Origin: an uncultured bacterium
GTDB lineage: Bacteria > Desulfobacterota > Desulfovibrionia > Desulfovibrionales > Desulfovibrionaceae
Reading direction: 5' to 3'
Length of the DNA stretch: 64,000 bases
NCBI GenBank assembly: GCA_905214305.1
Contig: CAJMLK010000010.1
Coordinates: 4,606-68,605 of the forward strand
In this document: positions 51,604 through 59,080 of the stretch, one piece after another
How positions within the stretch are numbered: the first letter of the stretch is position 1
How the letters are laid out: each line of letters starts with the position of its first letter
The notes under the pieces: model-generated
What the model saw: only the letters and a program-made list of their open reading frames with translations
Databases searched by the model: none
Told to the model about the DNA's origin: nothing
Position numbers and translations under genes: made by a program

Positions 51604-53754
51604 CTATTTCTTCAGGTTGTCGGCCAGCAGTTCCGAGATGTGATCAACCTTGATCTTCAGACCCTGCTTTTCAGCGCCGCCGCGAAGCTGCATGACGCAG
51701 CCGGGGCAGTCCACCACCAGACGGTCGGCTCCGGTCGCCTTCATATTGTTGATTTTCTTTTCCAGAAGCTGCGCCGATATTTCGGGGAACTTCACGGAAT
51801 AGCTGCCGCCAAAGCCGCAGCAGACTTCTTCTTCCTCGCAGGGCACATACTCCGCCGCGTCAGCAATAAGCTCACGGGGGGCCTTTTTCACGCCCAGACC
51901 ACGGCAGAGGTGGCACGAAGCGTGATAGGTGACCTTCTGCCCGGACTTGTGGAAGTCTTCAGGCTTGAGGCCCAGCACGTCATGGATGAAGGAGCTGAAG
52001 TCAATGACCTTGGCTGCAAACGCCTGGCCTTCCACCACGGCGTAGTCCTTGTCCAGTATCTGCGGATAATGGTGCTTCAGGTGGCCTGCGCAACTGGCGC
52101 AGAGCGTGATGATGTAGTCATAGTTGCCGCCGCGGAAGGCCGCGATGTTCTGCTTTGCCACATCAATGGAGGTCTTGCGCTGGCCCATCATTTCAAGGGG
52201 CAGACCGCAGCAGGACTGCTCCAGGGGGAATTCCACCGCCACATTTTTGGCGGCAAGAATTTTCACGCAGGCTTCCAGCTGCTCGGGGTAGATGAAGTCC
52301 TGAGCGCAGCCGCTGAAGATGGCCACACGCATGGTGGGGTTCTGCACCCTGGGCGCGATTTCGGGCCAGCGATCACGGAAGGACTTGCTGGCAATGGCGG
52401 GCAGCGCCTTGAAGTTGTGCTTGCCCATAAACACTGCGGGCAGGTGACGCTGGAACTGCGTTCCACGCGTAAAGGGCTTCTGGGCAAAGCTTGCAAACTT
52501 GAGCAGCCGGTGGAAGAGCTTGCGGTTCTTCATGACGGCCGACAGCAGGTTGGCTTCGATGGGTGCGCCCTGCTCCTCGTTGAGGCGGGCACGGATTTCG
52601 CGAATGAGGCGCGGCAGCTCGATGCCGCCAGCGCAGACATTGGCGCACGATTCGCAGCCCATGCAGTTCTGGCTCAGGATGCGCGCACGTTCCTTGCCGT
52701 GGAAGAAGTAGGTAAGAATAAGGCCGATGGCGCCAATGTAGATGTAGCCCATCTTGTGGCCGCCCACCAGACGGTACACGGGGCAGACGTTGGCGCAGGC
52801 GCCGCAGCGCACGCAGCGGAAAATCTGCTTGAACAGCGGATCTTTCGCAATCTCGGTACGTCCGTTGTCCAGAAAGACCACATGCATGATCTTTTTGTCA
52901 TCGGCATTGGCCGCGCAGGGTCCGGCGCCGCACATGAAGGTGACATACGAGGTGATGCGCTGGGCAGTGGCGTTGCGGGGCAGCACCAGCAGGGCGGTAA
53001 GCGCGTCGTCCAGCTTGGCCACGAGCTTGTCCAGACCGGCAATGGCGACATGCACGCGCGGCAGCGTGGTGACCATGCGGGCGTTGCCCTCGTTGGTCAC
53101 GGTAGATACCGAGCCGTTTTCGGCCACGGCGAAGTTACAGCCGCTGATGCCCATGTCGGCAGCAATAAACTTGCGGCGCAGCTGCACGCGGGCCACCTTG
53201 ACCAGATGCTGCACGTCCGAATCCTGTTTCACGCCGGTGGCTTTGGTGAAGTCGTCGGCAACCTGATAGCGCGAAAGGTGGATGGCGGGCATGACCATGT
53301 GGGAGGGGCCTTCGTGCCGCAACTGGATGATCCATTCGCCGAGGTCGGTTTCATCCACAATGAGACCCTGAGCCTCAAGAGCGGGATTCAACTCGATTTC
53401 TTCAGCCGTCATGGACTTGGATTTCACCACGCGCTTGACGTTGTTTTCCCGGGCAATGCGCGCAATGATCTCGTTGGCTTCGGCAGCAGTGGCGGCGCGG
53501 TGCACATGCACGCCACGCTTTTCGGCTTCGGCCTTGAACTGGGAATACAGTTCTTCCATATGCTGACAGGCGTAGTCCTTGGCATCGGCCACCTGTGCAA
53601 TAAGAGCGCGCTCGTCCACTTCCTTGAACACGGCTTCGCGGTTGGCGCGATAGGCCACGGCGAAGGTGTCGAGAGTGCGGCGCAGGAATTCGTCATTCAG
53701 AGCTTCGTCCAGCTCCTTGTGGTAGCCGGAACTGCTTTTAAGGGCGTCATGCAT
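51604..53754 (-). CDS. Lactate oxidation iron-sulfur protein, LutB-LutA fusion
   Basis: 716 residues. N-terminal LUD domain as in LutB/LldF (VKSKSMTAEEIELN, ISGCNFAVAENGSVS, LPRVHVAIAGLDKLV), then two 4Fe-4S motifs (CVRCGACANVCPVY, CMGCESCANVC), then a C-terminal part with two CCG/DUF3390-type cysteine domains (SGCAQDFIYP, SCCGLPLEMMGQ, CASCAGHLKHHYP, CCGFGG, DCPGC), which is LutA. It oxidises lactate and passes electrons to the membrane or menaquinone pool. GGAGG eight bases before ATG. The operon lacks the lactate permease known in relatives, at least inside the window. Confidence 0.92.
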   Translation of the reverse strand: MHDALKSSSGYHKELDEALNDEFLRRTLDTFAVAYRANREAVFKEVDERALIAQVADAKDYACQHMEELYSQFKAEAEKRGVHVHRAATAAEANEIIARIARENNVKRVVKSKSMTAEEIELNPALEAQGLIVDETDLGEWIIQLRHEGPSHMVMPAIHLSRYQVADDFTKATGVKQDSDVQHLVKVARVQLRRKFIAADMGISGCNFAVAENGSVSTVTNEGNARMVTTLPRVHVAIAGLDKLVAKLDDALTALLVLPRNATAQRITSYVTFMCGAGPCAANADDKKIMHVVFLDNGRTEIAKDPLFKQIFRCVRCGACANVCPVYRLVGGHKMGYIYIGAIGLILTYFFHGKERARILSQNCMGCESCANVCAGGIELPRLIREIRARLNEEQGAPIEANLLSAVMKNRKLFHRLLKFASFAQKPFTRGTQFQRHLPAVFMGKHNFKALPAIASKSFRDRWPEIAPRVQNPTMRVAIFSGCAQDFIYPEQLEACVKILAAKNVAVEFPLEQSCCGLPLEMMGQRKTSIDVAKQNIAAFRGGNYDYIITLCASCAGHLKHHYPQILDKDYAVVEGQAFAAKVIDFSSFIHDVLGLKPEDFHKSGQKVTYHASCHLCRGLGVKKAPRELIADAAEYVPCEEEEVCCGFGGSYSVKFPEISAQLLEKKINNMKATGADRLVVDCPGCVMQLRGGAEKQGLKIKVDHISELLADNLKK

Positions 53755-53757
53755 GGG

Positions 53758-54390
53758 TTAGTCCTCCAGAAGAATGATGTGGAGTTCCAGCGGGCCATGT
53801 ACGCCCACGGCTGCCACACGTTCAATATCAGCCGTGCGGCTGGGACCCGTCACCAAAGTGGTATAGGTGGCCGGGGCCGAGTTCATGCGCTCACGCAAAA
53901 ACTGGGCAATGGACGGCAGATCGGGGTAAATATCGGACTTGCGCAAAAGAATCATGGACACTTCAGAAATCATGCCCGTCAGGCGCACGTCTTCGCTGTC
54001 GGTGTTCAGCATGCAGGTGGCGCTGGCCGCAACACCCACAATGCCCGTGGAAAGGCCCACATCAATGCCGGCGAGGTAGTTGCGCAGCCCTTCGCGAATG
54101 CAAAGAAAGCCCTTTTCCTCACAGGCCGCAGCCAGAGAGGCAAAGTCCGCATCGTTGAGCTCGGGGGCTGCAACAACACGCTGCACACGGGTAGGCACGT
54201 TGTTGGGGCTCAGGGGGCCTTGCGCAGTGCCGGGTTCATCAGCCAGAATTTCAGCAGGGGCCTTGCCGGCGCACACGTCCACAACATATTGCAGGGCCGC
54301 GGCCATGGTGGGCACTTCCTGCACCACTGCGCTGACCGCCGCGGCCTTGGCGGCAAAGGCTTCGACCAGTTCCTGGTTCACAGGGGGCAT
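53758..54390 (-). CDS. lutC: LutC/LldG LUD-domain protein
   Basis: 210 residues; LUD domain of LutC: VDVGLSTGIVGVAASATCML and SEVSMILLRKSDIYPDLPSI, TTLVTGPSRTADIE and VHGPLELHIILLED, which closely fits the family end. Partner of LutA/LutB in lactate oxidation. ATG 54390 with AAGGAG seven bases upstream, preferred over ATG 54414. Three bases separate it from lutB-A. Confidence 0.93.
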   Translation of the reverse strand: MPPVNQELVEAFAAKAAAVSAVVQEVPTMAAALQYVVDVCAGKAPAEILADEPGTAQGPLSPNNVPTRVQRVVAAPELNDADFASLAAACEEKGFLCIREGLRNYLAGIDVGLSTGIVGVAASATCMLNTDSEDVRLTGMISEVSMILLRKSDIYPDLPSIAQFLRERMNSAPATYTTLVTGPSRTADIERVAAVGVHGPLELHIILLED

Positions 54391-54433
54391 AAGGATTCTC
54401 CTTTCGGTCATCATGATTACGCGGCCATGCCGC

Positions 54434-54470
54434 GCCGCTCCGGCGGAAAAATGCTTTCCGCCGGAGCGGC
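54434..54470 (-). promoter_or_regulatory. intercistronic hairpin between glcF-like and lutC
   Basis: 16-bp perfect stem GCCGCTCCGGCGGAAA with its complement, five-base loop; no T run on the minus strand. Could protect or segment the operon mRNA. Confidence 0.7.
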
Positions 54471-54475
54471 CATTT

Positions 54476-55771
54476 TTATCTCAGGCTTTCAGCGTATATT
54501 TCAACGGTATGTTTGACGCGCACACGGTCTTTGTTGTGCGAGAGCACGTCTTCAAGCTGCATCATGCAGGCGGGGCAGCCCGCAGCCACAACCTCGGCCC
54601 CGGAGGACACCACGTTGTCGCGCTTGCGCTGGCCTATCTTGCGTGAATAGTCATAATGGAAAAGGTTGAACGAGCCGCCGCAGCCACAGCAGCGGTCAGC
54701 TTCGGCCATTTCCACCACCTTGTAGGCGGGGTTGGCCGCCATGACGGCGCGGGGCTGGCCCACGACGCCCAGGGATTTCTTGAGATGGCAGGAATCGTGG
54801 TAGGTCACTGTGGTGGCATTGCCCGCCGGAGCTTCGGCAGGCTGCACCTTGAGCACATCCACAAGAAAGGCGTTGATGTCCATGGCCTTGGCAGCAAGCT
54901 GCTCGGCCTTGCGCAGTTCCACGGCGCCCAGGCGTCCGGCATAGCGGGGCCAGAGTTCCTTGATGGTGGAAGTGCAGGAACCACAGGGGCTGAGAATATA
55001 ATCAAAGTCCGCGCCGTCAAGAGCGCGCAGGTTGACCTTCATCTGCTTGACCATGCCGTCGGCATCGCCGGAAGACAGGGCGGGGATGCCACAGCAGGTC
55101 AGCCCCTTGGGCATGAACACCGCCACCTTGTGGTGACGCAGCACCTTGAGGCAGGCTTCAGCCATGTCAACATACATCTTGTCGCCCATGCAGCCCGGAT
55201 AGAAAGCCACCTTGATGCCGCCAGCCGGGCGACGCTCGTCGAGCGCGCCATGACGGACGTGCAGCGGCTTTTTTGCCAGCGGGCGCATATGGCGGTCACC
55301 CAGCATGAAGTTCAGCATGGGCGCGCACACCGTGCCCTGAGCAGAACCTGTGCTGCGGAAGATCAAGCCCTGAACCGGAGCGCCCATGCGCATGGCAAGG
55401 TTGAACACGCCAGGCTGCGGCAGCACCGCGCGGAAGATCATTTTCTTGACCGGGTGCAGGCCCAGATAGGCATTGACGATTTCCCGCGCTTCCATAAACA
55501 CGTCCATGATCTGGACACCGGGAGGGCAGGACGCCTGACAGGAGCCGCACAAAAGGCAGCGGCCCAGCTTGTCGGCCACAGCTTCGGGGTCCTGAATCAT
55601 TTCATGGGCAAGATTGTCGATGAGCGCCAGCTTGCCGCGCGCCACGTCGGCCTCCATACCGGAAGCGCCGAACATGGGGCACACGGCCTGGCACATGCCG
55701 CATTTCATGCAGGCCGTGACTCTGTCGTCCAGCGCCATGAGGCGCTGGGCCAGTTCGTGCAGATTACTCAT
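54476..55771 (-). CDS. Glycolate/lactate oxidase iron-sulfur subunit (GlcF-like)
   Basis: 431 residues. Two 4Fe-4S motifs (CMKCGMCQAVCP, CLLCGSCQASCP) and then two CCG domains (YPGCMGDKMYVD, CCGIPALSSGD, CGSCTSTIKE and SCHLKKSLG, RCCGCGGSF, GCPACMMQLED). It takes electrons from the flavin subunit encoded just upstream. In sulfate reducers these two genes belong to the lactate operon (D-lactate dehydrogenase). AGGAG seven bases before ATG; nine bases after glcD stop. Confidence 0.92.
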   Translation of the reverse strand: MSNLHELAQRLMALDDRVTACMKCGMCQAVCPMFGASGMEADVARGKLALIDNLAHEMIQDPEAVADKLGRCLLCGSCQASCPPGVQIMDVFMEAREIVNAYLGLHPVKKMIFRAVLPQPGVFNLAMRMGAPVQGLIFRSTGSAQGTVCAPMLNFMLGDRHMRPLAKKPLHVRHGALDERRPAGGIKVAFYPGCMGDKMYVDMAEACLKVLRHHKVAVFMPKGLTCCGIPALSSGDADGMVKQMKVNLRALDGADFDYILSPCGSCTSTIKELWPRYAGRLGAVELRKAEQLAAKAMDINAFLVDVLKVQPAEAPAGNATTVTYHDSCHLKKSLGVVGQPRAVMAANPAYKVVEMAEADRCCGCGGSFNLFHYDYSRKIGQRKRDNVVSSGAEVVAAGCPACMMQLEDVLSHNKDRVRVKHTVEIYAESLR

Positions 55772-55780
55772 GTAAGGCTC

Positions 55781-57166
55781 CTAGATTCCCACCAGCTTGG
55801 TGGCGTTGAACAGGCCCTTGGGGTCAAGGGCGCGACGCAGCCGCTGAGAGAACAGAATGGTGCCGCGCGAAGTTTCTTTTTCCATCCACTTGGCCTTGGC
55901 CGTGCCGATGCCGTGCTCGCCCGAAAGCGTGCCGTGCAGCTTGAGGGCCACATCGAACATTTCGTCAATGGCCTCTTCCACGCGGTGGAACTCGTCCTTG
56001 TCGCGCTTGTCGCACAGGAAGGTGGGGTGCAGGTTGCCGTCACCGGCGTGACCAAACGTACCGACCTCAACCTTGTACTTGGCCGCGATTTCGTTAACGG
56101 CCCTCATCATGGCAGGGATCTGCGAGCGCGGCACGGTGGCGTCTTCAAGCACGGTGGTGGGACGGCAGCGGGCCAGCACGGGCAGGGCCATGCGGCGGGC
56201 TTCCCACAGCTTGAACTTTTCTTCGGCGTCCTTGGGCACGTGCACGGCAGTGGCGCGGTTGGCCTTGAGCACGCGCTCCACGGCTTCGGCGTCATCAGCG
56301 ACCTGAGCGGGATGACCGTCCACTTCGATGAGCAGAATGGCCCCGGCTTCACGCGGCAGACCGGCCTTGGTGAAGTCGTCCACGCGCACGATGGTGTTGT
56401 TGTCCAGAAATTCCAGCGTACAGGGCACAACGTGGGCGGCAATAATGCCCGCCACAGCTTCGGCGGCGTCCTGCACATTTTCAAACACGGCCATGAGCGC
56501 CTTGGAAGCCTTCGGCGGGGGCACAAGCTTGAGAATGGCCTGGGAGATAATGCCAAGCGTGCCTTCGGACTGCACCATCATGCCAGCCAGGTTGTAGCCG
56601 GTAACGCACTTGACCGTGCGCGAGCCGGACTTGACCATCTCGCCGGTGGCGTCAAAAAATTCGATGCCCATCAGATAGTCTTTGGTAACGCCGTACTTGA
56701 GACCGCGCAGGCCGCCCGCGTTTTCAGCGATGTTGCCGCCGATGGTCGACACGGCCTGAGAACCCGGATCCGGGGGATAGAACAGATTTTTCTTCGCCAC
56801 TTCGGCGGCGAACTGGGCAGTGATGACGCCCGGCTCCACCACGGCATAAAGGTCGTCGGAATTGATCTCGAGAATGCGGTTAAGCCCGGTGGTCAGAATG
56901 ACCACAGAGTCGGAGCTGTCGGGAATGGTGCCGCCGGAAAGGTTGGTTCCCGCGCCGCGCACGGTCATGGGCAGACCGTTGTCATACAGTTTCTTGACAC
57001 ACACACCCAACTGCTCGGCAGAGGTGGGGCGCAGCACAAGAGCAGGAACCACGGGGGTCAGCACTGCCGAGTCATACGAATAGCTCTGCCGGTCAGCTTC
57101 GGAGCTGAACACGTTTTCCTTGCCGATGAGGTCTTCAAAATCCCTGATCAACGCCTGGCTTGCCAT
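55781..57166 (-). CDS. FAD-linked D-lactate/glycolate oxidase (GlcD-like)
   Basis: 461 residues. FAD_binding_4 domain: GAGTNLSGGTIP, GSQAVSTIGGNIAENAGGLR and KYGVTKDYLMG; C-terminal FAD-oxidase domain with GHAGDGNLHPTF and LSGEHGIG. It oxidises D-lactate or glycolate using FAD. First gene of the lactate-oxidation operon, with AAGGAGG five bases before ATG. Its promoter must be in the AT-rich 57180-57450 region, but I could not identify convincing boxes. Confidence 0.93.
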   Translation of the reverse strand: MASQALIRDFEDLIGKENVFSSEADRQSYSYDSAVLTPVVPALVLRPTSAEQLGVCVKKLYDNGLPMTVRGAGTNLSGGTIPDSSDSVVILTTGLNRILEINSDDLYAVVEPGVITAQFAAEVAKKNLFYPPDPGSQAVSTIGGNIAENAGGLRGLKYGVTKDYLMGIEFFDATGEMVKSGSRTVKCVTGYNLAGMMVQSEGTLGIISQAILKLVPPPKASKALMAVFENVQDAAEAVAGIIAAHVVPCTLEFLDNNTIVRVDDFTKAGLPREAGAILLIEVDGHPAQVADDAEAVERVLKANRATAVHVPKDAEEKFKLWEARRMALPVLARCRPTTVLEDATVPRSQIPAMMRAVNEIAAKYKVEVGTFGHAGDGNLHPTFLCDKRDKDEFHRVEEAIDEMFDVALKLHGTLSGEHGIGTAKAKWMEKETSRGTILFSQRLRRALDPKGLFNATKLVGI

Positions 57167-57449
57167 GTGGCCTCCTTAGAACATCTGTAATGGTGGAGGG
57201 CGCAGCCCGCGCGCCCCACGCGCCAGCCCGGACATGCCGGACACATGTGCGGCCGGTTGTCCAGCCGGTCAGCTTTTCTACAAGAATAAAGTCATATATC
57301 TGCGATTGCCAGCCTTGCATAGGGGATAAGCCCAAAAACTTTGGTATCACTATCAGACCTCGGTACTGCCCCTTGCGTTTTCGCAAAAACAAGCTCGCGA
57401 AAAATCAGCACCAACCGGAAATAAAAATATTTTTGAAAGGATAAAACTC

Positions 57450-57506
57450 GTGGGCAGAAAAAAGAAAGAGAAAAAAATCACCCCTCAGAAGCCACGCCGC
57501 GCCTGA
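57450..57506 (+). CDS. Possible 18-residue basic micropeptide
   Basis: GTG start with AAAGGA eight bases upstream. The 18 residues (begin GRKKKEKK, end KPRRA) are strongly basic. The only evidence is the ribosome site, AT-rich promoter-like DNA before it (palindrome AAAAATATTTTT at 57424-57435), and odd composition. It may be chance. Confidence 0.25.
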   Translation: MGRKKKEKKITPQKPRRA

Positions 57507-58255
57507 AGCAGCCCCCTGCACAGAACACGCGGAAGCAGGGGCAGATCATGCATCAAAGGCAGGTTATGCATCAGGCAAGTTCACTTCTCCGCGTGAATTA
57601 GCCTGAAAAACCTGCCGGAAAATGCGTTGGGGCAGAACTTTTCCCTGCCGCAAGCGGGCTTTTCAAGTGTTCACTGCCTTCATGCCGCGCCCGCTACGGC
57701 GCGCGCCTGCACCAGCACCAGCAAGCCTGCACCCAGAGGCATGGGGCGCGCCCTGCTTCGCTCCTGATCATCAGAGCGGTCACCGTAAAATTTGCACACG
57801 CTTTTCTTGGATTCCGTATATGACAGATAAGACTGACTGAGGTGTCCGTCAATGCGGCACATGTGACAAAAAGCCCCGAAAAGCGCGCCCCGCGCGGCCA
57901 GATAGCCCGTAAACGCACCCGGACAGCGGGCGCGCCGCGGGCGCAGCCCGAATCCGTTTCAGCCGCAGCAGCGCCGGTGTCTACACCAGTGTACACGCTC
58001 CCCCGCACAGGGTTTTTCGTCATTTTCCCTGCGCCCACGTCAGCCCGAGACTGTGCAGCCAAAGTTCATTTCTTGAGGCATGGCAAGACAGACCTAACAG
58101 TAACATGGCGAGAGAAAAGGATGTTCGCCACCCGGACCGGCAACCGCCGGTTGCACAGCCGCCCAGAGACCTGACAGCAAAACCTTTGGAACCCTGACAG
58201 GGAGGACGCAGGCGGCCCAGATGAAGAAGCTGCCGTGGTGCAGGCAACAGCAGGC
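57507..58255. other. 749-bp gap, with a repeat fragment at 57600-57680
   Basis: The segment 57600-57680 (CCCTGCCGCAAGCGGGCTTTTCAAGTGTTC) resembles the block in copies at 5094 and 23941. The remaining sequence up to the XRE gene shows no gene, terminator or RNA that I can support. Confidence 0.5.
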
Positions 58256-58747
58256 CTAGCCCCTGGCTTTCATGCGCGCCAGCCGGGTGGTGAGCAGGCT
58301 GTTTTCTTTCCAGAGCTGCCTGTTTTCTTCGCTCAATTCCCTGCGTTCATCTTCCAGACGCTCAAGACGCTCTTCAAGCCTGCGACAGCGCGCGCATTCC
58401 TGATGGAGCATTTTTCCGTTCTGCACGAACGTAATTCCGGCCTGCGGCATGGCGGCATGCGCGGCAACCCCCAAAATGCCCGGCAGAGGCAGCGCACTGC
58501 CTGTCGGCTGTTTTCCCGGTGCAACAGCCTGTTCTTCAGGAATAACGGGAGGGCCTTCACCCAGAAGAAGCCATTGGATCGAAATTCCGGTCTCGTGGCA
58601 AATTTTCAAAACAACATCGGTGTTTGGCAGATTTTCATCACGTTCATATCCGCCAAGAGATCCTTTGCTAACCCCTATCTTTGCTGCAAAAACTTCTTGC
58701 GACAATGCTCCTCGCGCGAAACGAATGCGAGACCCAAGCGTTTTCAT
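58256..58747 (-). CDS. XRE-family transcriptional regulator with coiled-coil tail
   Basis: 163 residues. An XRE/Cro-CI helix-turn-helix (ALSQEVFAAKIGVSKGSLGG, YERDENLPNTDVVLKICHET) ends in SIQWLLLGEGP, common in phage-type repressors. The C-terminal 50 residues form a charged coiled coil (LEERLERLEDERRELSEENR), likely for dimerisation; there is no LexA-like protease domain. ATG 58747 is where the domain starts; only a weak ribosome site is visible. Divergent from the autotransporter gene with both promoters in a long palindrome, thus an obvious candidate to regulate it. Confidence 0.85.
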   Translation of the reverse strand: MKTLGSRIRFARGALSQEVFAAKIGVSKGSLGGYERDENLPNTDVVLKICHETGISIQWLLLGEGPPVIPEEQAVAPGKQPTGSALPLPGILGVAAHAAMPQAGITFVQNGKMLHQECARCRRLEERLERLEDERRELSEENRQLWKENSLLTTRLARMKARG

Positions 58748-58792
58748 AGGTAATACTATCCCAATGCCCAATCAATGCCGCACCGTCCTGTA

Positions 58793-58881
58793 AGATCAAA
58801 ATATCATTTACAATCTGAATATATACATGAAATATTACTTCATAGTCAATATTCAGGTTGAAATGACTGAAATTTTGATCT
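58793..58881. promoter_or_regulatory. 89-bp interrupted palindrome between regulator and autotransporter
   Basis: Nested inverted repeats with common centre near 58836: AGATCAAAAT (58793-58802) with ATTTTGATCT (58872-58881), CTGAATAT (58815-58822) with ATATTCAG (58849-58856), and ATGAA (58827-58831) with TTCAT (58839-58843). The segment aligns with its own reverse complement over most of its length. Confidence 0.8.
58820..58849 (-). promoter_or_regulatory. promoter of the XRE regulator
   Basis: Minus strand TTGACT (58844-58849), 18-bp spacer, TATATA (58820-58825), inside the palindrome. Confidence 0.5.
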
Positions 58882-58886
58882 AATAC
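58858..58886 (+). promoter_or_regulatory. promoter of the autotransporter
   Basis: TTGAAA (58858-58863), 17-bp spacer, TAATAC (58881-58886). The spacer contains the right outer arm of the palindrome. Confidence 0.45.
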
Positions 58887-58941
58887 TGCAGTTGGGCGGT
58901 TAAGGTTCACGTTTTAGCAGACCAACCATATCCGCCTACTT

Positions 58942-59051
58942 CGGGGAAAGCAATATTTTCAGCTAGACCCTTCATGAATTGCTTTCCCCGTCACATGCAG
59001 AGGATGGGCCGCTTTTATGGCCTTTAAAGAGGACAGGCCGCTTTTACGGCC
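58942..59051 (+). promoter_or_regulatory. structured 5' leader of the autotransporter mRNA
   Basis: A 13-bp perfect stem CGGGGAAAGCAAT (58942-58954) / ATTGCTTTCCCCG (58978-58990) with 23-base loop, then two direct copies of GGCCGCTTTTAyGGCC (59007-59022, 59036-59051), each able to fold into a small hairpin. The last one ends 30 bases before the start codon. Confidence 0.6.
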
Positions 59052-59080
59052 CTGATGGTGAATCTTTAAGGAGGAAGCAC

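Noticed and set aside
58256..58747. Prophage remnant, based on phage-like XRE regulator and TraR-like protein
   Set aside because: The two genes are 42 kb apart and no integrase, attachment site or structural gene is seen.
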